From positions 1 to 64,000 of the forward strand of contig SFNQ01000017.1 in the NCBI GenBank assembly GCA_004554165.1: a stretch of DNA of 64,000 nucleotides, in the 5' to 3' direction. Source of the stretch: Clostridiales bacterium. GTDB taxonomy: Bacteria > Bacillota > Clostridia > Christensenellales > CAG-138. The notes under the pieces are model-generated. The model was not told the origin of the DNA. It worked only from the letters and a program-made list of their open reading frames with translations, and did not search any database. Below, one piece after another: positions 1-8,440 of the stretch. Within the stretch, counting starts at the first letter, position 1; every line of letters starts with the position of its first letter. A program made the position numbers and the translations under genes.

Positions 1-826
1 ATTGCAGCGTCAGCTATCAAACGACGGTTTCCATTTTGTATATATTCAAGCTCGCCACTATCCATAAGCTCGCGCAGTTTATTTTCCCCGATACCGCTAC
101 TTTATTGATAGGAACGATTTTATCCTTGATGTCAAGCAGCCAATCGACGTTATGAAACAATGCATTGTAACAAACATCCAAGCTTAAAATAGCTTCGATT
201 TGTTTTTGTGTGTATTGAGATAACCTGGATATATCTCTGTTCAATTCCGTGTTCAGCAATACAGAATTTACGAGAGTATTCTCCGCATCAACATCCTCGA
301 CTAACTGCTCCAGCGATTTCTTCCAAAGCCAGAACTCGGTGGTCGGTTTTTCGTTGTTATATCTCTTTTCTAAAACTATGATAGTTGTTACTACATCTGC
401 GTTTTTGAACCATCGTCCTTTTCCGCTAATATGAACTTGGCGAATATTGTATTTTTGCTTCAATACTTCTACAAGTTTTAATCCTGCGTTTGTGCCAAGC
501 CAGGAGTTAGAGACAATAATACCCAACATTCCTCCCGGCTTAATAACATCCGCAATCTTAATTGCAATATAACAATACAAATCCGACCTGCCATCTAAAA
601 ATTCTGCAAGCGGCATTTTTGCAATTTCGTCCTTATCATCGTCAGGAATAATTTCAAAAGCAACAAACGGAAGATTAGAAACGACAGCTCCAAAAGCAGG
701 CAAGGACAATGACATTATATCGCCAGTTTCAGGATTGGTTATGGAGATTTTTTCTCCAACTCTAAGAGTCAACGCATTATGCTGAAACAGACGATTTGCA
801 ATATTTATCGTGTCAGAATCCGTCAT
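1..826 (-). pseudogene. broken N6-adenine DNA methyltransferase joined to Xis-like HTH
   Basis: The frame from 826 down to 17 encodes the C-terminal half of an N6-adenine methyltransferase fold: a motif-IV-like VVSNLPFV (usual NPPY/F) near residue 48, then KPGGMLGIIVSNSWL and a target-recognition-like tail. The motif I region that binds AdoMet is missing. Near 99-105 the coding sense moves to another frame, in which 1-99 reads IGENKLRELMDSGELEYIQ, very like the Tn916-type excisionase helix-turn-helix (IGENKLR). So the sequence is frameshifted and also cut by the window edge. Its start ATG overlaps the stop of the recombinase remnant at 823. AT-rich composition unlike the flagellar genes points to transferred DNA. 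I consider it non-functional. Confidence 0.6.
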
Positions 827-1356
827 GCTAATATTTGCAACCTGTAATACTGGATTTGGCTTTTCAGTTCCTCGACACGCCTTTCGAGGAGAATCTGTTC
901 CTCGTCATACTGCTGAATCATTCTCTGAGCCTGTCGCTCCGGCAGAGTGCCTTTCACAGAGCTTTCATAGAGATTTTGTATCAGAGTGTCAAGCTCTGCC
1001 ATTCGCTTTACGGCTTGGTCAAGCTCCTGTTGTCCGAGGTCTGTATGCTTGGATTTGTTGTCATTCCAAACGGCTTTAAGCTGGAAAATAAACTCGTCCT
1101 CGTTTTCAAGGACATATTTACTGACCGCTTGGATTGCCTGTAAAATTGCCGCTTCCAGAACCGATGTTTTTACAAAGTGGGAGAAACAACCGCCACCTTT
1201 GTTGCGGTAATTGCCACATTGGAAAGCGGAAGCCAGACGGAATATTCTTCTGACTACTTCGGCAGCAGGCTCGTCCACAAGAAGCTGCTGTTTATCGTCC
1301 TTGGTACGCTTGTAGCCGTAGGGAATGGAGCCGCTACAACGCAAGCCTTTCTCCAT
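823..1356 (-). pseudogene. large serine recombinase remnant with internal deletion
   Basis: The 177-residue frame begins inside the recombinase domain (MEKGLRCSGSIPYGYKR, then VDEPAAEVVRRIFRLA) and jumps directly to the zinc-ribbon and coiled-coil tail (CGNYRNKGGGCFSHF, then VLEAAILQAIQ and a long heptad-like helix). In TnpX/TndX-type transposon recombinases some 150 or more residues separate these two parts, and the N-terminal resolvase catalytic domain with its serine should precede both. Here the resolvase domain is absent and the middle is deleted in frame at about residue 43-46. The 5' end abuts the truncated kinase on the opposite strand. It is a relic of a mobilizable or conjugative transposon, not an active recombinase. 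Confidence 0.8.
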
Positions 1357-1945
1357 TCTGGACTTGAATACTGCTTTGATTAAAATATTAAAAGAAATTC
1401 ACAGAATTCCTGCTCCCGAAGGAACAGAGCATTGGGAAGTCTATTTTAACCGGAAGTCGGACCGCAAGATCAAAATGTATGAAGCCTGTCCTGTCAAATA
1501 CGAAAAGGGACAAGCCTTTATTGATTACATGAATGCCCACAGGCATTTGCTCCGGGATCGTCCCCGGACCTTTCAGCATGGAGATTATCATATCGGCAAT
1601 ATGATGATAGGCAACGACGGGCAGCTCTACATCATTGATTTTAACAGAAATGACTTCGGAGATCCGTGGGAAGAGTTCAATCGCATTGTGTGGTGCGCGC
1701 AGCGCAGCCCCCTGTTTGCAACAGGAATGGTAAACGGCTACTTTGATAATGCTGTGCCTATGGCGTTTTGGGAGCTTCTTGCGCTTTACATCAGCAGTAA
1801 CACCCTGTCCTCTCTGCCATGGGCAATTCCCTTTGGCGATGAGCAAATTCAGGTCATGCTAAAGCAGGCAAACGATGTGCTGCGCTGGTATGACGATATG
1901 CAGAACACCGTTCCAACCTGGTACAGGGGACTTGCTGAAAAATAA
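1325..1945 (+). pseudogene. APH-family phosphotransferase, C-lobe only
   Basis: From about 1365 the frame encodes the C-lobe of an aminoglycoside phosphotransferase/choline kinase-like enzyme. It has the catalytic loop HGDYHIGNMM (Brenner motif, catalytic Asp) and the metal-binding IDFNRNDFGDPWEEF. The N-lobe with the ATP-binding strand loop and lysine is missing. The first 15 or so codons of the open frame are simply antisense to the recombinase remnant, so the ATG at 1325 is a junction artefact. No ribosome binding site was seen. Whether the original enzyme acted on aminoglycosides, macrolides or a metabolite cannot be told. Without the N-lobe it should not bind ATP. Confidence 0.7.
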
Positions 1946-2274
1946 GAACTCTGAAAGCGATGCATTTTGCGCAGCTGTTCGCGTTATTGGTCTGCCCCTG
2001 CGCCCCGTCTGGCAGTTCGCAGGCGGAAAAGTGCAAGAGTATATCCAGGACTATCCTTCGCACTTTCCTCCATTGATTTGACCGGGCGTTCGCTTTCAAA
2101 CGCACGCTCCGTTTTCCCTTGCGGCACAGCGTTCCTCCCAAGCGCCGGATTCCATGTGCTCGGGATATCCCATACCGTTCTCCGCAGCGCAAGGCCAAGC
2201 GGGGATTTCTCTCCACCTCCCGATGGCCGGCAAGGCGCCGCGCGCTGGCCGCGCGTCGTGGACCGGTCTGTTTC
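1946..2274. other. gene-free junction between mobile scar and molybdenum locus
   Basis: These 329 bases hold open frames on both strands, but none resembles a protein family or has a ribosome binding site. Base composition changes here from AT-rich to GC-rich, so the boundary of the inserted DNA probably lies within or just before this stretch. No clear terminator for the minus-strand molybdenum operon was found. Confidence 0.4.
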
Positions 2275-2487
2275 TTACCCATCGACACCGACCATAACCG
2301 ACGTTGCTTTTACGATGGCGTATGCGGGCTTGCCCACGGCCAGGCCCAGCTCCTCGATCGCATTCATGGAGATGGTTGCGGACATTAGGTTTCCGCCGCC
2401 GATGTCGATTTTGACAATCCCGTTTACCGCGCCCTTCTGAATTTCGGTCACAATGCCCCGGAACCGATTGCGCGCGCTGATTTTCAT
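2275..2487 (-). CDS. molbindin (single TOBE/Mop domain)
   Basis: A 70-residue protein that is one Mop/TOBE domain: MKISARNRFRGIVTEIQKG, then VNGIVKIDIGGGNLMSATIS and a C-terminal VGKPAYAIVKATSVMVGV. Molbindins of this size form oligomers that bind molybdate or tungstate in the cytoplasm as a store or buffer. The start is set by AGGAGG at 2495-2500, seven bases before the ATG at 2487; the ATG two codons upstream is too close to it. It is the last gene of the molybdenum cluster, 91 bases after modC. The spacer can form a hairpin (GCAGCCG with CGGCTGC), which might tune its expression relative to the transporter. Confidence 0.88.
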   Translation of the reverse strand: MKISARNRFRGIVTEIQKGAVNGIVKIDIGGGNLMSATISMNAIEELGLAVGKPAYAIVKATSVMVGVDG

Positions 2488-2578
2488 GTTCATGCCTCCT
2501 GCAACAATTATTGTGCTTTTTGCCGCGGCAGCCGGAAAAATCCGGTTTCTGAGATTCAGCGGCTGCTTGCCTTTCTGA

Positions 2579-3661
2579 TCAAAGGGCGGCGCTTTCCTCC
2601 CGGTCCGGTTCATACAGCAGCAGCACGTTCGCCGGCGCGATGCCCAGCGAAAAATCGCCGTTTTTCGCCCTGTCCTGCGGCCTGTACTGCTTGGGAATGC
2701 GCCACCACAGGTCGGGCGTTCCGTCCGTCTGGCTGCGGTAGCGGAAGCGGATGATGTCCTCAAAGGGCTCCTCCACCATATCCAGAATCCGAACCGGAAA
2801 GCTGTTCTGGCTGCTGTTGGCGCTGAAATAATGCGCGCGGACGCCTACCGCGCAGAGATTCTCCCGGACCGGCCGGGCCGTGCGCAGACGAAGGCCCCAG
2901 TCGGGGACCTCTACGCTAAACTCGTCCACCCGGTGCGCCTTCGCAATGTTTTTGCAGCCCGTCATCATGTCCCCCGTCACCGTGCCGGGGTCGGCAAAGA
3001 GCTGCTTGGTCTGCTTATGCGCATGGATGCTGCCGTTTTCCATCAGCGCAATGGTGCGGCACAGGTCGTAGGCCTCGTCCCTGCTGTGGGTCACGGCAAG
3101 GGAAACGCCGCCATACCCGCGCAGCAGCTCCTTCATCTCCACCAGCAGTTTCTCCCGCAGATGGGAATCCAGCGCGGAAAAGGGCTCGTCCAGCATCAGG
3201 AGACGGGGCTGGCTGACAAGGATCCGCGCCAGAGCGACGCGCTGTTGTTGTCCGCCGGAGAGCTGCGCGGGATATCGCCTCTCCAGGCCCTGCAGCTGCA
3301 TCAGCTCGATGTGCTCCGCGCAGAGCCGCTCGCGCCTGCCTCTGTCCTTTTCCCGGTTCAGGCCGCAGAGGATGTTCTGCCGCACCGTCATGTTCGGAAA
3401 CAGGGCGTAGTTCTGGAACAGATAGCCCACCCGCCGCTGCTGCGGCTTCAGGTTGATGCGCCTTTGGCTGTCAAACAGCGTTTCGCCGTCCAGCTCGATC
3501 CGCCCCTCGTCCGGCCGTTCTACGCCCGCGATGCAGCGGAGCGTCATGCTTTTGCCGCAGCCGGAGGCGCCGAGAATGCCCATGACGCCCTCTTCCGCCT
3601 CAAACCGTACATTTAAGCGGAACGCACCCAGGTTCTTGCGAATATCCACCTTGAGACTCAT
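2579..3661 (-). CDS. modC: molybdate ABC transporter ATP-binding protein ModC
   Basis: ATPase subunit of a molybdate/tungstate importer. The 360-residue protein shows Walker A GASGCGKS at 31-38, Q-loop FQNYALFPN, ABC signature LSGGQQQRVALAR from 134, Walker B LLMLDEP at 154-160, D-loop SALD and H-loop AVTH at 189-192. A TOBE-like C-terminal part follows (about 265-350), as usual for ModC, where oxyanion binding gives feedback inhibition. Its start overlaps the stop of modB by four bases (ATGA), so the two are translationally coupled. Confidence 0.93.
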   Translation of the reverse strand: MSLKVDIRKNLGAFRLNVRFEAEEGVMGILGASGCGKSMTLRCIAGVERPDEGRIELDGETLFDSQRRINLKPQQRRVGYLFQNYALFPNMTVRQNILCGLNREKDRGRRERLCAEHIELMQLQGLERRYPAQLSGGQQQRVALARILVSQPRLLMLDEPFSALDSHLREKLLVEMKELLRGYGGVSLAVTHSRDEAYDLCRTIALMENGSIHAHKQTKQLFADPGTVTGDMMTGCKNIAKAHRVDEFSVEVPDWGLRLRTARPVRENLCAVGVRAHYFSANSSQNSFPVRILDMVEEPFEDIIRFRYRSQTDGTPDLWWRIPKQYRPQDRAKNGDFSLGIAPANVLLLYEPDREESAAL

Positions 3662-4338
3662 GCCCGCGCGCCTCCCCGATGGTTCTTCTTTTCCAGCATG
3701 TTGACCACCAGCAGCACGACCGCGGAGATGGCCAGGTTGATCATGACCCAGACAAAGGCGCTCTCCTCATCGTTCGTTCGCCAATACTGGTAGACGGAGG
3801 TGGAAATGGTGGCCGTTTTCCCGGGGGTGTAGCCGATGAGCATGCTTGTTGCGCCGTACTCGCCCAGCGCCCGTGCAAAGGACAGCACCGTGCCTGCCAG
3901 GATGCCCTGCCGGCAATACGGCATGCGGATGCGCCAGAAGATGTAGGTGTTGGAAAGGCCCAGCGTCTGCCCGGAGCAGGCCAGCGTATCGTCAAAACTC
4001 TCAAACGCGCCCCGCGCGGTCCGGTACATCAGCGGGAAGGCCACCACCGCGGCGGCGATAATCCCGCCATACCAGGTCATGACAAAGCGGATGCCCGCCT
4101 GATCCAACAGCATTCCCAGCGGCCGTTTGACGCCGAACAGAAGCAGCAGAAAGTAGCCGACAACCGTAGGCGGCAGCACCATGGGCAGCGTCAGGATCAC
4201 ATCCAGCACGCCCTTGATGACTCTGGGCAGTCTTGCAACGTAATAGGCGGCAAAAATCCCCGAAAAAAACACCAGCGCGCAGCTGATCGCCGCAATGCGC
4301 AGAGAATTCCAAAGCGGATACCAGTCCAAGCGGATCAC
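3658..4338 (-). CDS. modB: molybdate ABC transporter permease ModB
   Basis: Membrane subunit of the molybdate importer, 226 residues with about five to six hydrophobic segments, starting MIRLDWYPLWNSLRIAA. The cytoplasmic EAA-type loop that docks on ModC is visible as ALGEYGATSMLIGY. The segment LPMVLPPTVVGYFLLLLFG is highly typical of ModB. Length is normal for the family. It lies 60 bases after modA and overlaps modC. Confidence 0.93.
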   Translation of the reverse strand: MIRLDWYPLWNSLRIAAISCALVFFSGIFAAYYVARLPRVIKGVLDVILTLPMVLPPTVVGYFLLLLFGVKRPLGMLLDQAGIRFVMTWYGGIIAAAVVAFPLMYRTARGAFESFDDTLACSGQTLGLSNTYIFWRIRMPYCRQGILAGTVLSFARALGEYGATSMLIGYTPGKTATISTSVYQYWRTNDEESAFVWVMINLAISAVVLLVVNMLEKKNHRGGARA

Positions 4339-4398
4339 CCCCGTCTTTCGGATTACAGAATGGGGCAGAGCGCAGCCGCGCCCTGCCCGAAGCAGACC

Positions 4399-5310
4399 TT
4401 ATGCCACAGGCGCAAAGCCGACGCTCTCAAAAACGGCCATTGCCTCGTCGGTCCTGAGATAGTCAAGGAAGGCCTGCGCCGCCTCCGTCTGCGCGCCAGA
4501 CTTCATGACCGCAGCCGGATAGATGACCTGTCCGCACATCTCCGCCGTAGCGGAATCCACAACGGTGAGGCCCGCGCTGAACGCATCCGTGCAGTAGACG
4601 ACGCCGCAGTCCACGCTGGCCTCGCTGACCTGCGTTGTAACCTCCTTCACGTTGGTGCCGTAGGTAATCCTTCCGGCGCTTGCAAGCTCCTCCTCGTTCA
4701 GGCCGTAATAGGCGAGAATTTTCTGCGTATACTGGCCCACGGGAACGCCGCTGTTGCCCATGGCAAAGAGAATCTCGCCATCCCGGAGCAGCGCGGCAAG
4801 ATCGTCAAAGCTCACGATGTTTTTCGGATTGCCCGCAGGGACGCAGAGGGTAACCCTGTTCTCCAGCAGATCAATGCGCGAGCCCTCGAGCACATAATCC
4901 AGGCCCTCGGTGTTCACGGAAGCGTCGGCGGTAATGTCCAGCTGGTTCATCTGCTTCTGGCCTGCGGAAATGAACAGGTCGCAGTCGGCGCCCTCCTGAA
5001 TCTGTGTTTTCAGTGTGCCGGAGGAATCGAAGTTGAACAGGAGCGTTACATTGGGAGCAACCCCCCTGTACAGTTCTGCAATCTCGTTCAGCGTCTCGGT
5101 CATGGAGGCGGCCGCAAAGACGATCAGCTCGATCTCCGGGGCGGGCTCGTCCGTTGCGGCGGGCGCGTCGGTGGGCTCCGGCGCGGGCGCTTGGGTGGCC
5201 TCCGCGGCGGGCGCAGGGGCCTCCTGTCCGGGGGCGGGGGAGCACGCGGGCATGCCGGCGGCCATGAGCAGCGCCAGCAGCAGCGCAGCAAGGGGTTTCA
5301 AATGTTTCAT
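4399..5310 (-). CDS. modA: molybdate-binding lipoprotein ModA
   Basis: Substrate-binding protein that delivers molybdate or tungstate to ModBC. The 303-residue precursor has a lipoprotein signal (basic start, hydrophobic LLLALLMAAG, lipobox MPAC with Cys at about 23), then a low-complexity Ala/Pro/Glu linker to about residue 60, then the periplasmic-binding fold. Ligand-loop motifs AAASMTETL and FDSSGTLKTQI supply the serines that usually hold the oxyanion, and VPVGQYTQKIL is the conserved later motif. The long linker presumably spaces the domain from the membrane surface of a Gram-positive cell. First of the transporter genes. Confidence 0.92.
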   Translation of the reverse strand: MKHLKPLAALLLALLMAAGMPACSPAPGQEAPAPAAEATQAPAPEPTDAPAATDEPAPEIELIVFAAASMTETLNEIAELYRGVAPNVTLLFNFDSSGTLKTQIQEGADCDLFISAGQKQMNQLDITADASVNTEGLDYVLEGSRIDLLENRVTLCVPAGNPKNIVSFDDLAALLRDGEILFAMGNSGVPVGQYTQKILAYYGLNEEELASAGRITYGTNVKEVTTQVSEASVDCGVVYCTDAFSAGLTVVDSATAEMCGQVIYPAAVMKSGAQTEAAQAFLDYLRTDEAMAVFESVGFAPVA

Positions 5311-5346
5311 GTGACTTCCTCTTCTTTCTTTGCTGTTCGCAATGAT

Positions 5347-6029
5347 TTATGCAAAACGTGGGTTTACACGTTCTTGCCCCTGTCCGTAAAGCCGTTCATC
5401 CCGCGCGCAGTTCTGCACGCTGTTTCTCAGCATATCCAGTCCGTGCGGCAGCTCGTCCAAAATGGCGTCCAGGCTCTCCTGAACCGCTTTGGGGCTGCCG
5501 GGCAGGTTGACGATCAGCGTCTTCCCCCGGAGTACGGCTACGCCCCGCGAGAACATGGCGCGCCTGGTGATCCGCAGGGAGTGGGCGCGGATGGCCTCGG
5601 CAATGCCCGGCGCCTGCCGTTCCGCCACGGACAGCGTGACCTCAGGCGTCTGATCCCGGGGGTAAAGCCTGTGCCGCCGGTGGTCAGAATGAGATCCAGC
5701 CGCCGCTGGTCGCACAGGCGCAGAAGCTGTTCCCTGAGCGGATGTTCTCCGTCCGGCAGCAGCAGTGTTTCGACGATTTCATAACCCGCCGCCGCAAGCC
5801 GCCGCACGATGGCAGGGCCCGAAAGATCTTCCCGCTCGCCCCGCGCCCCCTGATCCGACAGGGTGATTACCGCGGCCTGGTAGGGGCGGGGCCCTGTCCG
5901 CGCCTCGGGTTCCATGGCGTCGTTTGCGCGGATGCGGCCGCCTGCCGCCGCCTGCCGCCGGGCAACGGCCTCCTCTCCCGCGTCCGCCATTATGTCGTTT
6001 TTGTTTTTATCCAGTTGTGTAAAGCCCAT
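5347..6029 (-). pseudogene. MogA/MoaB-type molybdopterin adenylyltransferase fused to MoaC remnant, frameshifted
   Basis: Residues 1-35 (FTQLDKNKNDIMADAGEEAV, then ARRQAAAGGRIRAND) match the start of MoaC, but the catalytic body of MoaC is absent. From about residue 49 a MogA/MoaB domain follows: AVITLSDQGARGEREDLSG, then LDLILTTGGTGFTP. At the C-run 5658-5662 the frame shifts; one more C would give TGGTGFTPRDQTPEVTL and continue to NLPGSPKAVQESLDAIL. Intact MogA adenylylates molybdopterin before molybdenum insertion. The ATG at 6029 has AGGAG six bases upstream. As written the gene is broken in a homopolymer, so a read error is a real alternative. Full MoaC-MoaB fusions are known, so this is probably a collapsed one. 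Confidence 0.75.
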
Positions 6030-6050
6030 GCCTGTCTCCTTCGCCCCTGT

Positions 6051-7076
6051 TTACCGCCACTTTCCAAAGCCGCAGTTGGGAAAGTGGCATTCGCCGCAAT
6101 TCAGGCACAGGCCGCCGTTGCCAAGCCCCGCGAGCATCTCCCTCGTAACGGGCACGTCCGCCAGAAGGTAGGGCAGTACCAGATCGAAGATCGTGCGCCT
6201 TGCGTACATCACGCAGCCGGGCAGGCCGCAGACCGGCCGCCCATCCTCCATATAGGAAAGCAGAAACATGGCGCCCGGCAGCACCGGCGCGCCATAGGTC
6301 ACGATGTTCGCGCCGCTGTTTTTGATGGCAAGCGGCCTCCTGTCATCGGGATCAACGCTCATGCCGCCGGTGCAGAGGACAAGCTCGGCGCCGCCGTCCA
6401 GCATCCTCCGGATGGCGGCGGCAATGCGTCGGTGGTCGTCGTCGCAGATCTCATGCGCCGCCATTTCGCAGCCGTACTCGCCGAGCTTCTCCTGCAAAAC
6501 CGGCGTAAAGGTATCCGGTATGCGGCCGTGGAACACCTCGTTCCCGGTGGTGACCACGCCGTAGCGCTTTGCCCGGATGGGGGCAAGCCGCGTGAGCGGC
6601 CGGCTGCCCGCAACCGCCTGCGCCTGCGCCATGGCCTCCCGTTCAATCACAAGCGGGATGACGCGGACGCCGCAGAGCTTGTCCCCCGCCTTGACCGGGA
6701 CGCCCGAGGGACGGGTTGCAATCATCATGCGGCCAAGGCTGTTTACCGCAAACAGGCGCTCCGTATCCGCAAGGAACAGGCCGTCCCGCTCCGCGATCAG
6801 CTCGATCTTTCCCTCCTTGGGAGGCGTGGCGCGCATGTGCTCCCCCTGGCAGATCTGCCGCAGAACCTCTGCAGCCTCATCCTCATGCAGCATGGATTCG
6901 TCGTTTTCCCAGACGTAGATGTGATCCTTGCCGACGCTGAGCAGCACCGGGACGTCCTCCTCCCGGATCACATGGCCCTTTCGGAACACCGCGTCCTTGG
7001 TAACGCCCCTGATAATCCGGGTGATATCGTGGCACAGCACCTGCCCCACCGCCTCTTCCGTTCGCATCAGTCGCAT
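6051..7076 (-). CDS. MoeA-like molybdopterin-binding protein with C-terminal Cys cluster
   Basis: 341 residues. The MoCF-biosynthesis domain spans about 170-305, with RYGVVTTGNEVFHGR, LVLCTGGMSVDPDD and GAPVLPGAMFLLSYM as the molybdopterin-handling motifs. The N-terminal 160 residues replace the usual MoeA domain. The C-terminus carries four cysteines at 324, 327, 330 and 335 (CLNCGECHFPNCGFGK), which could bind a metal or cluster. Proteins of this build in Clostridia are annotated as molybdopterin-binding; the exact reaction (molybdenum insertion or a sensing role) is inferred. It overlaps the 3' end of the upstream gene by ten bases and precedes the MogA-type gene. Confidence 0.82.
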   Translation of the reverse strand: MRLMRTEEAVGQVLCHDITRIIRGVTKDAVFRKGHVIREEDVPVLLSVGKDHIYVWENDESMLHEDEAAEVLRQICQGEHMRATPPKEGKIELIAERDGLFLADTERLFAVNSLGRMMIATRPSGVPVKAGDKLCGVRVIPLVIEREAMAQAQAVAGSRPLTRLAPIRAKRYGVVTTGNEVFHGRIPDTFTPVLQEKLGEYGCEMAAHEICDDDHRRIAAAIRRMLDGGAELVLCTGGMSVDPDDRRPLAIKNSGANIVTYGAPVLPGAMFLLSYMEDGRPVCGLPGCVMYARRTIFDLVLPYLLADVPVTREMLAGLGNGGLCLNCGECHFPNCGFGKWR

Positions 7077-7984
7077 TGTTCCAGCTCCTCCAGTTCACCA
7101 AAGTAATCTTCAAATATCTCTGCGGCGTAGTCCGCCACGGATTGTTCATACCGTGCAAAGATCTCCAGAAAGGTCTCCCCTCTGGCGGTCAGCTGTGCGC
7201 TGCCGCCGTTGGCGCCGCCCTACACCCGGTCTACCAGCGAAAAGCCCAGTTCCCGCTCCATCTGCCGGAGGATTCTCCTGCCCTTTGAGTAGGAAATCCC
7301 GATCGCCTGGCAGGCGCCCGCAACGGAGCCGCGCGAGCGGATACCCAGCAGCAGCTGCTGCGGGCCGGGCCCGAAGAACGGGCCCTCGCCCACAAGCCGT
7401 ACCTGCACCCGCTCATGAAAGGACCGTTTGGACGCATTGCCCCCTTCTTCGATGGTTACGCGGCAGACTCTGTCCTTCTCCTGCCACAGCCAGCCGCGAA
7501 GCCCCTCGCGCCCCTGATAGGAGAGCAGCGCTTCGGCCGCCTGCGCGCCCAGCAGCACCGGGTGCCCTGCGACGCCGTTGCTCACGGGAACGCAGACCTC
7601 CGCCCCGCAGTTCATAAGCTGACGCACCGTTGCAAAGGTCAGAGGCGGAATGCACACCGGCGTGACAAAGACCCGATCGCAGGCGCTTCGACATCCCCTC
7701 AGACCGATCTTGATGGAATCCAGCATGTCCGTATGGGCAAAATCGGGGTTATGGAGCAGCAGCGCGTCCTCGCCCTCCAGCTCGGACCGCACCTGTTCCG
7801 AATGCAGCCCCGTCACCACCACCACGCGCTCCACGCCGGCAGCGCGAAAGGTTCGGACGAGCTGCCGGATCATGGATTGTCCGCCCATCCGGAGGATGGG
7901 GCGAAAGCGGTTTGTGTGTCTCGATGGGCAGGCGGCTACGATTACCGCCCCGGTTTTTATCGCATGATTTTCTTCCAATCGCAC
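7067..7984 (-). pseudogene. MobA-like NTP-transferase / ModE-type regulator fusion with in-frame TAG
   Basis: The GTG at 7984 opens a frame with a MobA/MocA-like nucleotidyltransferase fold (about 12-190; the loop AACPSRHTNRFRPIL and VTPVCIPPL are degenerate versions of the family motifs) and then a ModE/LysR-type winged helix (SVAGACQAIGISYSKGRRIL). The frame stops at TAG 7220-7222 after LVDRV, but the same frame continues GGANGGSAQLTARGETFLEI down to TGA 7067-7069, exactly the expected end of a ModE DNA-binding domain. So a single nonsense codon splits the gene. It leads the molybdenum operon and probably regulated it through the palindrome at 8020. Without the tail the wing of the HTH is lost. 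Confidence 0.75.
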
Positions 7985-8019
7985 AGCAGAAGCTCCCGTT
8001 GAGGTTTAATAAAGGCAAT

Positions 8020-8043
8020 CGAATGTTTTTCAAAAAACATTCG
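8020..8043. promoter_or_regulatory. palindromic operator candidate of the molybdenum operon
   Basis: Two perfect 11-bp arms, CGAATGTTTTT and AAAAACATTCG, separated by two bases. It starts about six bases after the -10 of the promoter at 8049-8076 and lies 36 bases before the GTG of the ModE-like gene. ModE-type boxes are AT-rich palindromes with CG at both ends, which this resembles, so autoregulation is likely. No T-run follows on either strand, so it is unlikely to be a terminator. Confidence 0.5.
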
Positions 8044-8048
8044 GTATT

Positions 8049-8076
8049 AATTTACAGAAGTTTTTTTCATTGGCAA
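8049..8076 (-). promoter_or_regulatory. sigma-A-like promoter of the molybdenum operon
   Basis: On the minus strand TTGCCA (8071-8076), a 16-base spacer and TAAATT (8049-8054). It lies 65 bases upstream of the first gene of the operon, with the palindrome at the expected transcription start. Between here and 8319 the sequence is GC-rich and shows no gene. Confidence 0.45.
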
Positions 8077-8319
8077 TAACAAATTTCATGCTGCGGAGCA
8101 TCGAAGCCGCTTTTTGCGCGCATCGGAGCCCGAGCCCCATGCGCCCCAGAGCAGCAGCCGGCTCTGTGCGCCTCAGGCCGTGCCGAAGCCGCCAGTTCGG
8201 TGAAACGACCAGGCCGCATTCCTCCCGCCAAGCCGCCGGGTTTTCCAGCGCTCAGCGGGCGGGCGCGCCCCTTGTTCCGGCCTTCCCGGGCAATTTCTCC
8301 TTTCCCTGTCCGGCGGGCT

Positions 8320-8346
8320 TTATTTGCGCCGGAGGAATGACGATAT
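8320..8346 (+). promoter_or_regulatory. possible sigma-28 promoter of the EAL/HDOD gene
   Basis: TTAT, 15 bases, GACGATAT. The -10 element is identical to that before fliC (46007-46014), but the -35 element is poorer. It is about 95 bases before the start at 8441. Confidence 0.4.
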
Positions 8347-8440
8347 AATAGATTAGAGGGCGTTGATCTTCCATGGCGCCGGCAACTTTCAGCAAGCCTT
8401 GCAGCATTTTCTTGATTTCATGACAAGAAGGAGAATTCCC

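Noticed and set aside
823..1356. An active site-specific recombinase
   Set aside because: It lacks the catalytic resolvase domain and the middle of the recombinase domain.
3679..5784. A 701-codon open frame on the plus strand opposite modA and modB
   Set aside because: It is antisense to clearly recognised genes, has no ribosome binding site and low-complexity His/Arg/Gly-rich sequence. It arises from GC-rich third codon positions.
7220..7222. TAG read as pyrrolysine
   Set aside because: The protein is not a methylamine methyltransferase and no pylS/pylT is visible. A nonsense change or read error is simpler.
7985..8440. Molybdenum-cofactor or cyclic di-GMP riboswitch
   Set aside because: The conserved loops of these riboswitches were not found; only a promoter and palindrome are supported.
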